64,000 nucleotides of DNA, from NCBI RefSeq assembly GCF_003812745.1, contig NZ_CP033831.1, forward strand, positions 248,001 to 312,000. The letters are read 5' to 3'. Positions 26,551-35,006 of this stretch are shown here, in pieces. A program made the position numbers and the translations under genes. Under the pieces are notes generated by a model. It searched no databases. It was not told where the DNA came from and worked only from the letters and a program-made list of their open reading frames with translations. Source of the DNA: Serratia sp. FDAARGOS_506. GTDB taxonomy: Bacteria > Pseudomonadota > Gammaproteobacteria > Enterobacterales > Enterobacteriaceae. Within the stretch, counting starts at the first letter, position 1, and every line of letters begins with the position of its first letter.

Positions 26551-29500
26551 TCAGAACGACCAGCGCAGGTTGGCGTTGACCGAATTAACGCGGGTATCGG
26601 CGCCGAATTGCCCCTGATAGCCGACATCCAGCGTCGCGGCGCGCGACAGTTTCACGCTCACGCCGATATCGCCCACCATCACGTTGTCATCCACGGCCTG
26701 GCCCTGCGTAACGAACGCGTCGCTGCCGGCAAAGGCCATGCGCGATGAGGTGTTCTTATCGCCGTAGGCGTGCTGCCAGCCGAGCGAGCCGTAAAGGCTG
26801 ACGTTCTTCGGCAGCTCGGTCACGCCGCGCACCCCGAGCGTGGAGTAGAAGGTGTTCATCGTTTCATTGCGCACGCTCAGCGCCGCCGCGCCACCCGACT
26901 CCTGGAAGCTGTCGGTATGCAGACGGATGTAGCTCAGGTTAATGAACGGTTCGACGTTCATTTCCGGCTGGCCGAAACGGTAACCCGCCTCGGTGAACGC
27001 CAGCAGCGAGTTGGCGTCGTAGTCCGACTTCAGCCGATCCGAGAAACCGCTGAAATCGACGTTGCGCTTGCCTTCAATCTTGTGCCAGGTGTAACCCAGC
27101 GCGCCGCGCAGCGAGAACGCATCCTGCTGCCCCGCCGCATACAGGCCGAGGTGGTAGTTATCGGTATCTGCCTTGGAACGGCGGCTGTCGACGTCGTAGT
27201 CGCCGCGGCTGTAACCGAAATAGCCGCCGATGCGCACGTTATGGTCCGCCAGCTTGCGATCCGCCCCTAACAGGAAGCCGGTGGTGTTGCCATCCAGCTT
27301 GCCCACGTTACCGTTGCCGCTGTTTCTGCCCCAGGAACTGAAGGTCTGCCCCCATACGCCGCTGTTTTGCGCCTGCGCCGGTTGCACCAGCGACATCGCC
27401 AACGGCGGTATCGGCAGGCTGTCGTTGTCGAACAGGCGCAGCATGCGCTGGTTCAGCACGTTGAACAACTGGGTGCTGCCGGCGATCAGGTTAGACTGCA
27501 TCGACGGATAGACTTCGCCGGACAGCTGATTGAACGCCTCGCGCGCTTCCGGCGCACTCAGCAGCAGCAGCGAGTTGTACAGCGCCAGCGAAGGGCCGCT
27601 CTGCACCAACGTCGAGAGCGCACCGGCGGTATTCCACTGGTTGCCGCTCTCGGCCACCGTTTGGAAAATGCCCGGCTTGCCGCTGCCTGGGTTCTCGCCC
27701 CCCGGATTTTCACCGCCTGGGTTTTCCCCACCCGGGTTCTCGCCCCCTGGATTCTCGCCCCCTGGGTTTTCCCCACCCGGGTTTTCGCCGCCTGGATTCT
27801 CGCCCCCTGGGTTTTCCCCACCCGGGTTTTCGCCCCCTGGATTTTCACCGCCCGTGTCTTTCTGCGCGATGGTCAGATCCACGGCGTTGGCGCTGTGATT
27901 CAATGCCACATCGAGGAAGGCAGACTTGGAGACCGCCGCCGCGAACTGGCCGTCAATACCGCCGTCCGAGGTCAGAATGCGGTAGCTTTGGCCGGTTTTA
28001 TAGCTGGTTTGCGGATCCAGCGCCGTAACCTGCACCTTGGCCCGATCGCTGATGGTGGTTTTGCCCGCCACCAGCAGCTGGTCGCTGCGGCCGTCACCGG
28101 CGATATCGACGTCATAGAAGGATTCGCCGATAAAATTCAGGTAGCGTTTCAGCGTCAGCGTGCCGATGTTGCCGTCGCCGGGAGAGATATGGCCGCCAGA
28201 CTGGATCTCGGTCTGGCCCAGCGTGCCGTTGCCGCCCAGCGTGCCGCCGGCTTTGATCGACGCGGCGCTGCTGTAGCCCTGCCCGTTATTGACGTCGGAA
28301 CCCGCCGTCGCGTTGAGGATCAGCGTGCCGCCGTTTTCGGCGCTCAGAGTTTGGATCTCGAAGATATCGTCTTCTTTCTGGGTGTTGATGTCGCTGGCGA
28401 TGATGAGCTTGCCGCCGCGCGCCGTGACGTTCGCCTGCAGCTCAGTGAGATCGCCGTTCAGCGTCGTGTGCCCGGCGGTGTTGATCACCTCACCTTCGCC
28501 GCTCATCTTGTTGCTGAAGACGTAATTGCCGTCGGTATGGTTAAAGTACACATAGCTGCCGAACAGCCCGCCCCGCAGGGCGATCGCCGTCTGGGCATCG
28601 ATAGTGCCTGCGGCGCCCGCCGCGCCGAGCGTCGGCTCGGTCAACCCGGTGCCGGTGTCCATATTGCCGCGGCTGCCGATAATCAGCGCGCCGCGATTCG
28701 AGCCGGAGCCGGTCTTGCCCAGCACCACTTCGTTGCCGCCGGCGGAGAATGTCCCGCCGTCCATGACCGCCAACACGCCATTGCCGTAATCGCCGACGTT
28801 GACGCTGCTGCCGCTGGTCACGCGCGAGCCGCTGCCGGCGATCGTCAGCTCGGCGGTTTTACGCGCGCCGGAGACGCCCGCCACCTGAATATTACCGACG
28901 TTGACCGCGCCGCCGTTCAGCACGTCCAGATCGCCGTAAAGCGTGAGCGCACGGCCGACGTTCCATTGGGAATTGGCCCCGGTGACCGTGGCTTTCGGGC
29001 TCAGCGTATCGGTCTCGCCCGGCCCGCTGCCATTGCCGATGCGCGCGTCAAAGGCGGTATTCAACACCGCGCCGTCTTCAATCGCCAGCGTGGATCGCGC
29101 CCCTAAGTCGGTGCCGACGCTGAGAAAATTGCTGGTGACGCGAGAACCGGCGCCGGTGGCGATCAGGTGGCTGTCATAGCCGCGCGTGGTGCCGACCACG
29201 ATCTCTTTCGCGCTGGCCAGCGCGCCGTCTTCAACCCGCAGGGTGCCCCGCCCCAGATTCAGGCCGCCGCGCAGCACGGACTGATCGTTCACCGCGTTCA
29301 GCTCAGCGTTCGGCCCGCGAACCGTGACCAGGCTGTCATGAATTTGGCCGTTGAACATCCGGCCGATATTGATGTTATAGGCGCTGATCTTGCCATTCTC
29401 GATCAGCAGGTTGCCGCTTTGATTACGGCCGACGTAAACGTCCCCGGTGTAGGCCAATGATTCGGTAATTTTTGAGTCGCCGTCAAAAATGGCATCGTCT

Positions 29501-29613
29501 GCGCGAGCGATATCGGCGGGCGCCAGCATCAACAGCGGCGCGGAAAATAGAGCGAGGTAAAGTTTGGAAAGCGGTGTTTTAACCGCTAAAGGGTGCGATG
29601 TCTTGTCATTCAC
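26551..29613 (-). CDS. Type V autotransporter with GGENP repeat region
   Basis: A 1020-residue protein. A long basic signal peptide (about 1-38, ending ARA) precedes a passenger of about 550 residues rich in short beta-strand repeats with ENG, GAGSRV and VGD turns, typical of a right-handed beta-helix. Residues 588-642 are eleven exact GGENP pentapeptides. A linker (SAPEAREAFNQLSGEVYPSMQ, a common pre-barrel motif) and a C-terminal barrel of about 270 residues follow, ending in the terminal Phe needed for outer-membrane insertion. No RGD or protease triad was seen. It is probably a surface adhesin or pertactin-like protein; its role is unknown. Transcribed alone, with a terminator. Confidence 0.9.
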   Translation of the reverse strand: MNDKTSHPLAVKTPLSKLYLALFSAPLLMLAPADIARADDAIFDGDSKITESLAYTGDVYVGRNQSGNLLIENGKISAYNINIGRMFNGQIHDSLVTVRGPNAELNAVNDQSVLRGGLNLGRGTLRVEDGALASAKEIVVGTTRGYDSHLIATGAGSRVTSNFLSVGTDLGARSTLAIEDGAVLNTAFDARIGNGSGPGETDTLSPKATVTGANSQWNVGRALTLYGDLDVLNGGAVNVGNIQVAGVSGARKTAELTIAGSGSRVTSGSSVNVGDYGNGVLAVMDGGTFSAGGNEVVLGKTGSGSNRGALIIGSRGNMDTGTGLTEPTLGAAGAAGTIDAQTAIALRGGLFGSYVYFNHTDGNYVFSNKMSGEGEVINTAGHTTLNGDLTELQANVTARGGKLIIASDINTQKEDDIFEIQTLSAENGGTLILNATAGSDVNNGQGYSSAASIKAGGTLGGNGTLGQTEIQSGGHISPGDGNIGTLTLKRYLNFIGESFYDVDIAGDGRSDQLLVAGKTTISDRAKVQVTALDPQTSYKTGQSYRILTSDGGIDGQFAAAVSKSAFLDVALNHSANAVDLTIAQKDTGGENPGGENPGGENPGGENPGGENPGGENPGGENPGGENPGGENPGGENPGGENPGSGKPGIFQTVAESGNQWNTAGALSTLVQSGPSLALYNSLLLLSAPEAREAFNQLSGEVYPSMQSNLIAGSTQLFNVLNQRMLRLFDNDSLPIPPLAMSLVQPAQAQNSGVWGQTFSSWGRNSGNGNVGKLDGNTTGFLLGADRKLADHNVRIGGYFGYSRGDYDVDSRRSKADTDNYHLGLYAAGQQDAFSLRGALGYTWHKIEGKRNVDFSGFSDRLKSDYDANSLLAFTEAGYRFGQPEMNVEPFINLSYIRLHTDSFQESGGAAALSVRNETMNTFYSTLGVRGVTELPKNVSLYGSLGWQHAYGDKNTSSRMAFAGSDAFVTQGQAVDDNVMVGDIGVSVKLSRAATLDVGYQGQFGADTRVNSVNANLRWSF
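27688..27852. repeat. Eleven-copy 15-bp tandem repeat inside the autotransporter gene
   Basis: Eleven in-frame 15-bp units, each encoding GGENP, cover 165 bases without interruption. Unit variants recur every three units, notably the version GGGTTTTCCCCACCC in units 3, 6 and 9 counted on the plus strand, so a 45-bp higher-order period is visible. This implies past duplication of 45-bp blocks. Copy number is likely variable between strains and would change linker length without shifting the frame. Confidence 0.95.
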
Positions 29614-29807
29614 GGGCTATCTCCGTACTCGTTGGCGTGATGGCGCGAAATTTATTGTTATGGGTAAACTCACTGCGCTAGAGGAGGTGTGAGGCGTTAT
29701 TTCGCGCACGCCGGTTTATTGATCGTCGAAGCAAAAGCTTATTGCCCCCCGGCGCTGACGCTCCGACGATGGAAAACCAGGAAGCGGTAATACCGCCCCA
29801 AAGCGAA
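29614..29807. other. Intergenic region between the autotransporter and lipoprotein genes
   Basis: 194 bases with no credible reading frame. It must contain the autotransporter promoter and, on the other side, the end of the lipoprotein transcript. No clear operator or hairpin was identified. Confidence 0.5.
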
Positions 29808-30122
29808 TTATTTATGCGTGACCACTGGCGTACAGGTTGGCGCGCTCAGCGACGGCGACGAACCTAAAATCCCCGGCATCATCAACGACGAGCAATCGAA
29901 AATACGGCCCTTTTCCGTGGTGGCGCGATATGAAAGTTTTTGGCCGCCCAGCGCATCCGGCTGCGCGCCATTGACGTTAGTCACGGTAATTTCGTCCGAC
30001 GAGCCCAGGCCCAGCATTTTGGCGGTTTCCGCCTGCAGTAATGGAATGGCCTGATCGGTTTTCAGGGTGGAACAACCGGCTATCATCATCGTCACGGTTA
30101 AAGCGATAAGTGGTTTCTTCAT
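29808..30122 (-). CDS. Small putative lipoprotein of unknown function
   Basis: A 104-residue protein with a clear lipoprotein signal (MKKPLIALTVTMMIAGC; cysteine 17). The mature part is about 88 residues, with two further cysteines (in IFDCSS and APTCTP) that could form a disulfide. The start follows AGGATAATTT on the minus strand. I do not recognise the family. It sits between the autotransporter, same strand, and a divergent two-component pair. A hairpin with a T-run on its own strand lies 101-124 bases upstream of its start. Role unknown. Confidence 0.75.
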   Translation of the reverse strand: MKKPLIALTVTMMIAGCSTLKTDQAIPLLQAETAKMLGLGSSDEITVTNVNGAQPDALGGQKLSYRATTEKGRIFDCSSLMMPGILGSSPSLSAPTCTPVVTHK

Positions 30123-30216
30123 AAATTATCCTTTATAACCAATCAGTTAAAATTATAGATTGGCTTTATGTTTTCTCTTATCCAAATCCTCGAATAATAT
30201 ATTTCCCTTTCCTAAA

Positions 30217-30246
30217 CGAAAAAACCCTCCTAAAGTAGGGAGGGTT
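30217..30246 (-). terminator. Hairpin with minus-strand T-run upstream of the lipoprotein gene
   Basis: On the minus strand AACCCTCC-CTACTTTA-GGAGGGTT is followed by a T-run (TTTTCG), the form of a rho-independent terminator pointing toward the lipoprotein gene. No gene on the minus strand ends here. It is either a leader attenuator for the lipoprotein or it blocks antisense transcription from the two-component side. Confidence 0.55.
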
Positions 30247-30297
30247 GTTAATAATTCATCAGACCTATCTGAACTATGAAGGCGAAAGGAGAATCCT

Positions 30298-30930
30298 TTG
30301 GGGCAGGATTATGCGTTGGTCGTTGATGACCATCCATTGGTAGCGAGCGGCATTGCTAATTTTCTCAGCACGCATTGCCGATTCAAACAGGCGCATGTAG
30401 TGACCAATGAAGAGAATTGCCACCGTCATATTAGGGAAAATGGCCCGCCGCGATTACTGGTGATCGATTTCTGGCTCTCCTCCGGCACGGCATTGATATT
30501 ACTCAAAGAAGTAAAACAACGGTATCCCCAGGTGCGGATTTTAGTGGTCAGCGGCGACGAGAATAACGATATCTGGCAGAAAGTGCACAATGCCGGCGGA
30601 CACGGGTTCGTATTAAAAAACGAACCACCTGAATTATTCGCCAAGGCGGTTTTTGCGTTAAATAATAATCAAGAGTGGTTCCCGAAGGGAAATGAACTCG
30701 CTATTAAAAGCAGCCATAACCATTTAAAAAAATTCAATTTAACGCCGAGACAAATCGATGTATTAACCATGATGTTGCGCGGCCTGCCAAATAAAAGAAT
30801 CGCGACGCAACTGTCTATTTCCGAGCCGACCGTGAAAGAGCATATCAGCAATATCTTGAAAAAGATCGGCGTCAACAGCCGGGTGGAAGCCATCACGCTG
30901 TTGCACGGCAAACGGGATCCGTCGTCATGA
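30298..30930 (+). CDS. NarL/FixJ-family response regulator
   Basis: A 210-residue regulator: receiver domain (about 5-120) with acidic pair Asp10/Asp11, phospho-acceptor Asp57 and Lys107, then a LuxR-type helix-turn-helix (about 145-205, LTPRQIDVLTMMLRGLPNKRIATQLSISEPTVKEH core). The start is TTG: AAGGAGA lies 6 bases upstream and an in-frame stop at 30277-30279 excludes longer forms. A rare start with a strong ribosome site suggests moderated translation. The gene is more A+T-rich than its neighbours. Its last 4 bases (ATGA) overlap the hybrid kinase gene, so the two form a system. Confidence 0.88.
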   Translation: MGQDYALVVDDHPLVASGIANFLSTHCRFKQAHVVTNEENCHRHIRENGPPRLLVIDFWLSSGTALILLKEVKQRYPQVRILVVSGDENNDIWQKVHNAGGHGFVLKNEPPELFAKAVFALNNNQEWFPKGNELAIKSSHNHLKKFNLTPRQIDVLTMMLRGLPNKRIATQLSISEPTVKEHISNILKKIGVNSRVEAITLLHGKRDPSS

Positions 30931-32708
30931 GGTTTTTCCAGCATTTACAAAATGATGGCATCTCCCCACGCGCGCAGATCCGCCTGCTGGACAACACCTT
31001 CATGCGGTTGGTATTCAGTTTCACCGCCGTGCCTTTCGTCGGCATCCCGTTCGCCATCTGGATTTATTTGCTGGGTGATGAACTCGGCCCAACCATTACC
31101 TGGATCATCGTTTACCTGCTATGCGCCGTGGCAATCCGAATATGGCACCGCCGCTACCTGCATGAGGCCAAAGAAAATGATGAAGACGCCGTACTGCGCC
31201 GCTGGTTGCCGCGCATTAATAAGGTGGCGTTTATTCACGGGTTGGGGATCTCATCACTCTATTTAATTACGCCGCAGACCCATAACTTTGACTTTTTTCT
31301 GCTGCTCAACATCAGCATCGCCGCGATCGTCGCCGCCAACGCAACGCATCTGACGCCGGTTATCAGCACCTTTACCCGCTTTTTCTTCGCTTCCTGGGGG
31401 CTGCTGAACCTCGGCATCATCTGCCGGTTGGAAGACGTGATGTTCATCGTGCTGATGCTGAACTTGCTGTACGGCTTCGCCATTTACCGCCACGCCTTAA
31501 CCTCGCATACGTTCTTTATCCAGCAGGCGTTGCTCGAGGAACAAAGCTCGCGCCTGGCGGAACAGTTCCGCCAAGCTAAAGAGGAGGCGGAACAGGCGCT
31601 GCTGGACAAGAACCAGTTCCTGACCACCGCCAGCCACGATCTGCGCCAGCCGGTGCACGCCATGGGCTTTCTGATCGAAGCCATCATCCACAAAAACCGC
31701 GACGACAGCCTGACGCCGCAGCTGCTGGATCTGCAGCAGAGCGTGCGTTCGGTGCATTTGATGTTCAATTCATTGCTCGATCTCAGCAAGATCGAATCCG
31801 GCAACGTGCGCACCGCCGCCACCCATGTGGATATCGGCGCCCTACTCGACTCGGTGATCACCCTCTTCCGCGAAGAGGCCAACAGCCGCGCCCTGGCGCT
31901 GCGCACCTGGCGGCCCAAACGGCGCATCAGCGTGATGGGCGATCCGCTGCTGGTGCGGCAATCGCTGATTAACCTGATCCAAAACGCCCTGCGCTACACG
32001 CAACAGGGCGGCGTGTTGATCGCTATCCGCCCGCGCGGCGCCGAGTGCCTGGTGGAAGTGTGGGACACCGGCGTGGGCATCGCCGACGAAGAGAAAAGCA
32101 AAATCTTCTCCCCTTACTACCGCCCCGAACTGGCGTGGAAAATCGACAGCGCCGGCCACGGGCTGGGGCTGGCGGTGGTGGCGCGCTGCGCCAAGCTGAT
32201 GAAGGTGAAGTACGGCATGCACTCCGTCGAAGGCAAAGGCTCGCGCTTCTGGATGCGCTTCACGCAATACATCGGCGAAGACAAAGCGCCCGAAACCGCG
32301 GCCGCCTACGACAATACCGCCACGCCCATCCGCTATGCGCCGCTGCGCGGCGCCTGCCTGGTGGTGGATGACGATCCCTTGGTGACCTCCGCCTGGGAGA
32401 GCCTGATGAGCACCTGGGGCATCACCGTGCGCTGCGCGGCCTCTGCCGAGGAGGCCTTCGCCATTATCGACGACGGTTTTACGCCATTCGCCGTGCTGTG
32501 CGACCAGCGCCTGCGTTCCGGCGAGAGCGGTTTCGACATCCTGAAAGCGCTGTTCGAACGCCTGCCGGATGTGAGCGGCGCGATGGTCAGCGGCGAGTTC
32601 AACTCGCAGATATTGCAAGAGGCCGAGCAGGAAGGCTATCTGGTGCTGCGTAAACCGCTGGAGCCGGCCAGGCTGCACGCGCTGCTGACGCAGTGGGGGG
32701 CGGGCTAG
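30927..32708 (+). CDS. Hybrid sensor histidine kinase with C-terminal receiver
   Basis: A 593-residue membrane kinase. The N-terminal ~200 residues hold about six hydrophobic helices with no obvious periplasmic sensor domain. A short coiled coil (about 200-230) leads to the HisKA domain with phospho-histidine 237 (TASHDLRQPVHAMGF), an HATPase domain (NLIQNALRY, WDTGVGI, GHGLGLAVV) and a receiver (475-590) with Asp526 and Lys576. There is no HPt domain in it or nearby. Phosphotransfer to the regulator would have to go directly from His237 or use an HPt protein elsewhere; the receiver may be regulatory. The signal is unknown. Confidence 0.88.
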   Translation: MRFFQHLQNDGISPRAQIRLLDNTFMRLVFSFTAVPFVGIPFAIWIYLLGDELGPTITWIIVYLLCAVAIRIWHRRYLHEAKENDEDAVLRRWLPRINKVAFIHGLGISSLYLITPQTHNFDFFLLLNISIAAIVAANATHLTPVISTFTRFFFASWGLLNLGIICRLEDVMFIVLMLNLLYGFAIYRHALTSHTFFIQQALLEEQSSRLAEQFRQAKEEAEQALLDKNQFLTTASHDLRQPVHAMGFLIEAIIHKNRDDSLTPQLLDLQQSVRSVHLMFNSLLDLSKIESGNVRTAATHVDIGALLDSVITLFREEANSRALALRTWRPKRRISVMGDPLLVRQSLINLIQNALRYTQQGGVLIAIRPRGAECLVEVWDTGVGIADEEKSKIFSPYYRPELAWKIDSAGHGLGLAVVARCAKLMKVKYGMHSVEGKGSRFWMRFTQYIGEDKAPETAAAYDNTATPIRYAPLRGACLVVDDDPLVTSAWESLMSTWGITVRCAASAEEAFAIIDDGFTPFAVLCDQRLRSGESGFDILKALFERLPDVSGAMVSGEFNSQILQEAEQEGYLVLRKPLEPARLHALLTQWGAG

Positions 32709-32724
32709 CGCATATTGAGGGCTA

Positions 32725-33043
32725 TCAGGCCATGATCAGTCGCTTAAACAGCAGCTGCTGGGTATCCTACCGGTGTGACAAAATCGCATGTGCTGTTACC
32801 AACCTTCCGTCTACGGAATACAAAACCCGGTAACCTTCAGCGTGATTAAACTCCCGGTACTTTGCACAGCCGATTTTGAGCAGCTCAGGGCAAATCTGGC
32901 ATCCCTGCGGGAACGGGCCAACGATGCTCTCAAATTGAGTGAGGATGTCTGCGATAACCGGGCGTGGCTCAAAGGAAACCCGCTATTGTGTCGATGCAGT
33001 GCTTTACCGTAAGCGTGTACTCAAATGTCACCGGCGGTTCCAT
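32725..33043 (-). pseudogene. Decayed RelE/ParE-family toxin gene
   Basis: From ATG 33043 the minus strand reads MEPPVTFEYTLTVKHC and so on to a TGA after GFL. Removing one T of the TTT run there restores a frame continuing through ADILTQFESIVGPFPQG, CPELLKIGCAKYREF and GYRVLYSV to the family-typical C-terminus, except for an internal TAG (SHR-stop-DTQQLL). The lesions are thus a frameshift and an amber codon. RelE/ParE toxins are small ribosome-dependent nucleases or gyrase inhibitors encoded beside an antitoxin. It follows the antitoxin remnant by 31 bases in operon order. Family assignment is by remembered homologues. Confidence 0.65.
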
Positions 33044-33074
33044 TGCAATCCCTTAATGTTGCGCACTGTAATGC

Positions 33075-33230
33075 TTAAAACCCATCCAACAGCTGTTCCT
33101 TCGAGAACACACACCCTTCCGCTTTATCTTTCTCTGACAGCGTCAGCAATTTCAGCAAAGCAATGGCGTTCTCTCGTTCCTGCTGCTGCTCATAGGATTC
33201 TATAACGTAGTTGATGGTCTCTACTTTCAT
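33075..33230 (-). pseudogene. Internally deleted Phd/YefM-type antitoxin remnant
   Basis: A 51-codon open frame (starts MKVETINYVIESYEQQQ, ends EQLLDGF). Intact Phd/YefM antitoxins start MKVETISY, continue with about 25-30 residues including a segment like SEPMLVTQNGKPAY, and only then reach VIESYEQ. Here that DNA-binding middle part is missing while the frame stays open, consistent with an in-frame deletion. The C-terminal toxin-wrapping helix is preserved. It is upstream of the decayed toxin on the same strand. It might still be translated, but repressor activity is unlikely. Confidence 0.6.
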
Positions 33231-33350
33231 CGTATCCCCAGGCGCTATCAATCATCCCAAGGTCTGAACATAGGCCATATTTAGACCACAAACAATGCCC
33301 TGCTTTACTCATGGCTTACTTTCTCCCATTAAAAAACAGGCAGTAATACG
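33231..33350. other. Intergenic segment between the antitoxin remnant and HNH-like gene
   Basis: 120 bases without a gene. An imperfect 27-base palindrome (33261-33287, outer arms GGTCT and AGACC) is the only structure seen. It may be an operator left from the toxin-antitoxin promoter. Confidence 0.35.
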
Positions 33351-34520
33351 TCACAGAGAAGCAAGTTGGCTCCAAAACTCGACGGATTTCTCAATACGTG
33401 AATCGATCGCCACCAGCTCTGGGTGTTTTTTTACACCAGAAGAATGGGCTATCAGTTCAACCAACGTCATCTCTATGGTTTTACCAAGCGACGGAAACAA
33501 CACCAATGCGTAACCCTCTTCGCAGTTAATGAATGGGCTAGATAAAGTCGATGGAGCCAGTTCCACAACAAACGGAATAGCCTGATCAATAGTGCCACTC
33601 AGCGTATAAGAGGTGCCCGTGTTCACCACGGTAAACACGACAGCCCCTCGGTAACCAATGAATTTAGAAAACAATGGATTCTCTGGCGCTCTCAAAGTCG
33701 TGCTACCGCGTGTCTGTCCAGACTCCCCATCCTTCGGCCAGCAGGTCTTGCGTGCCTCTTTCGCCATATCAGTATCCAGATATAACTCGCCAAACAGTGA
33801 GCAACCCACCCCCATTGCCAGCTTTGCAAGGAAGCGCTGATCAAAATGTACATGTACATCAATTTGCCCCCTAACGCTTCCTGATTTAAGGGCAGCCATG
33901 ACAACGCTAATATTTGACTCATCATCTATCGACCAAGCATCGAAACCAGGAAGCAGTCTCTCACCGGATTCAACTACTCTCGCACAAAGGATTTTCCGGA
34001 CTTTGGTGGATCTGAACATTTCCAAGAAACTGGCAATACCGATTTCCCAGCGGGTAGGGTCTTGACTCGTCAGGAATAGATATGCTGTCGATGGCTTCTT
34101 TTTCTTGTCGATAGGATTCCCCCCTGAATAACCATGGAGTCGCTTGTCATCCGTACGAAGCCAGATGATCGTCTCCCCCGATGGGCCAACCCAATGCTCG
34201 GCAACTTGCCCCTCGTCAAGAACTAGCCCGGCAAACTTGCTCTGGCCAATGCAGACCAAGGGTATCGGTTGATCGATCAAGCTCGTGTATAACCGATGTG
34301 CAGCAATGCTCAGGCCATTCGTCACAAACCATGATTTTGCGTAGGAAGCATCAACGAACAACCCAAGCCGGTTATTGCACTGCTTGCAGACATTACGAAG
34401 CATATATTGTTGCGGAGCAAACTCGCCACCCATGAATTGTGGGATCGCATGCTCAAGGCTTTCTTCACTCTTAGGCTTATTAAGCCCGCAATACAAACAG
34501 ACAAAGCCAGGCTTAGCCAT
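33351..34520 (-). CDS. HNH-like zinc-finger protein of unknown function
   Basis: A 389-residue protein. Residues about 7-55 have the pattern C-x2-C (CLYCG), E-H-A-I-P, then C-x2-C-N (CKQCNN), the layout of HNH nuclease cores with structural zinc, but a full His-Asn-His set is not certain. The remaining ~330 residues match nothing I recognise. The ATG at 34520 follows GAGGA at 10 bases; ATG 34547 is in frame but without a ribosome site. Base composition is clearly lower in G+C than the flanking genes. It lies beside decayed toxin-antitoxin genes and the guaA 3' end, so it is probably acquired. Defence or regulatory roles are speculation. Confidence 0.7.
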   Translation of the reverse strand: MAKPGFVCLYCGLNKPKSEESLEHAIPQFMGGEFAPQQYMLRNVCKQCNNRLGLFVDASYAKSWFVTNGLSIAAHRLYTSLIDQPIPLVCIGQSKFAGLVLDEGQVAEHWVGPSGETIIWLRTDDKRLHGYSGGNPIDKKKKPSTAYLFLTSQDPTRWEIGIASFLEMFRSTKVRKILCARVVESGERLLPGFDAWSIDDESNISVVMAALKSGSVRGQIDVHVHFDQRFLAKLAMGVGCSLFGELYLDTDMAKEARKTCWPKDGESGQTRGSTTLRAPENPLFSKFIGYRGAVVFTVVNTGTSYTLSGTIDQAIPFVVELAPSTLSSPFINCEEGYALVLFPSLGKTIEMTLVELIAHSSGVKKHPELVAIDSRIEKSVEFWSQLASL

Positions 34521-34952
34521 AAATAATTTTTCCTCGGAGTTTTGCATACTACATAGAGGTGACGTACTGATCTGTCTTCCACGGGTCGGAGGTAAATGGC
34601 ATTGCTCATTGTGGGTGAGTGCATCAGCATATGAATCAATGCGCTAGAAACCTAAATTGCCATTCTCCGAACTGTAAATTTGTTGTTTGTGAGAGGCTAT
34701 ATTTGACTAGGAGATTCCTCTCGTAGCCCCAAGCGACCACCGGAGCGTAATACTCGGTTCATCTCCAAATTAACCATAGATATAAAATATGCCTCAGTGG
34801 CTTGACCTACTCGTACTATGAACTGCTTGCTCATGGCGATATGGTGCCAGACCCCAAGCATAGAAATAGGTTCAAATCATACCACCAACCATACCTTAAA
34901 AATGGAGTACTTGGCGATTCAACAAATTGCTAAAATGAGAACTAAGCAAGTA
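34521..34952. other. A+T-rich intergenic region beside guaA
   Basis: About 430 bases, notably A+T-rich, between the HNH-like gene and the guaA terminator. No credible frame, integrase fragment, insertion-sequence end or tRNA was seen. It should hold the promoter of the HNH-like gene. No second copy of the guaA 3' end sequence was found here, so no attachment-site duplication is visible. Confidence 0.5.
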
Positions 34953-34977
34953 TGAAAAAGCCCGCAATAGCGGGCTT
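34953..34977 (-). terminator. Rho-independent terminator of guaBA
   Basis: On the minus strand AAGCCCGC-TATT-GCGGGCTT is followed by TTT. It lies about 30 bases after the guaA stop. Confidence 0.88.
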
Positions 34978-35006
34978 CGTTTTATCGTTACTACATCAAA
35001 GCAGGA

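Noticed and set aside
27688-27852. Short regular repeats considered as a CRISPR array
   Set aside because: The units are contiguous 15-mers without spacers and are translated in frame as GGENP.
27367-29106. Long plus-strand open frames opposite the autotransporter, including a PPGFS repeat frame at 27530-27898
   Set aside because: They are shadows of the G+C-rich, repeat-bearing minus-strand gene, with no ribosome site or recognisable domain; the minus-strand product has signal peptide, passenger and barrel.
32788-33012. 74-codon plus-strand open frame with a helical FEQLRANLASLRERA segment
   Set aside because: It lies wholly within the decayed toxin gene read on the other strand, where family-like sequence is evident; the plus frame has no ribosome site.
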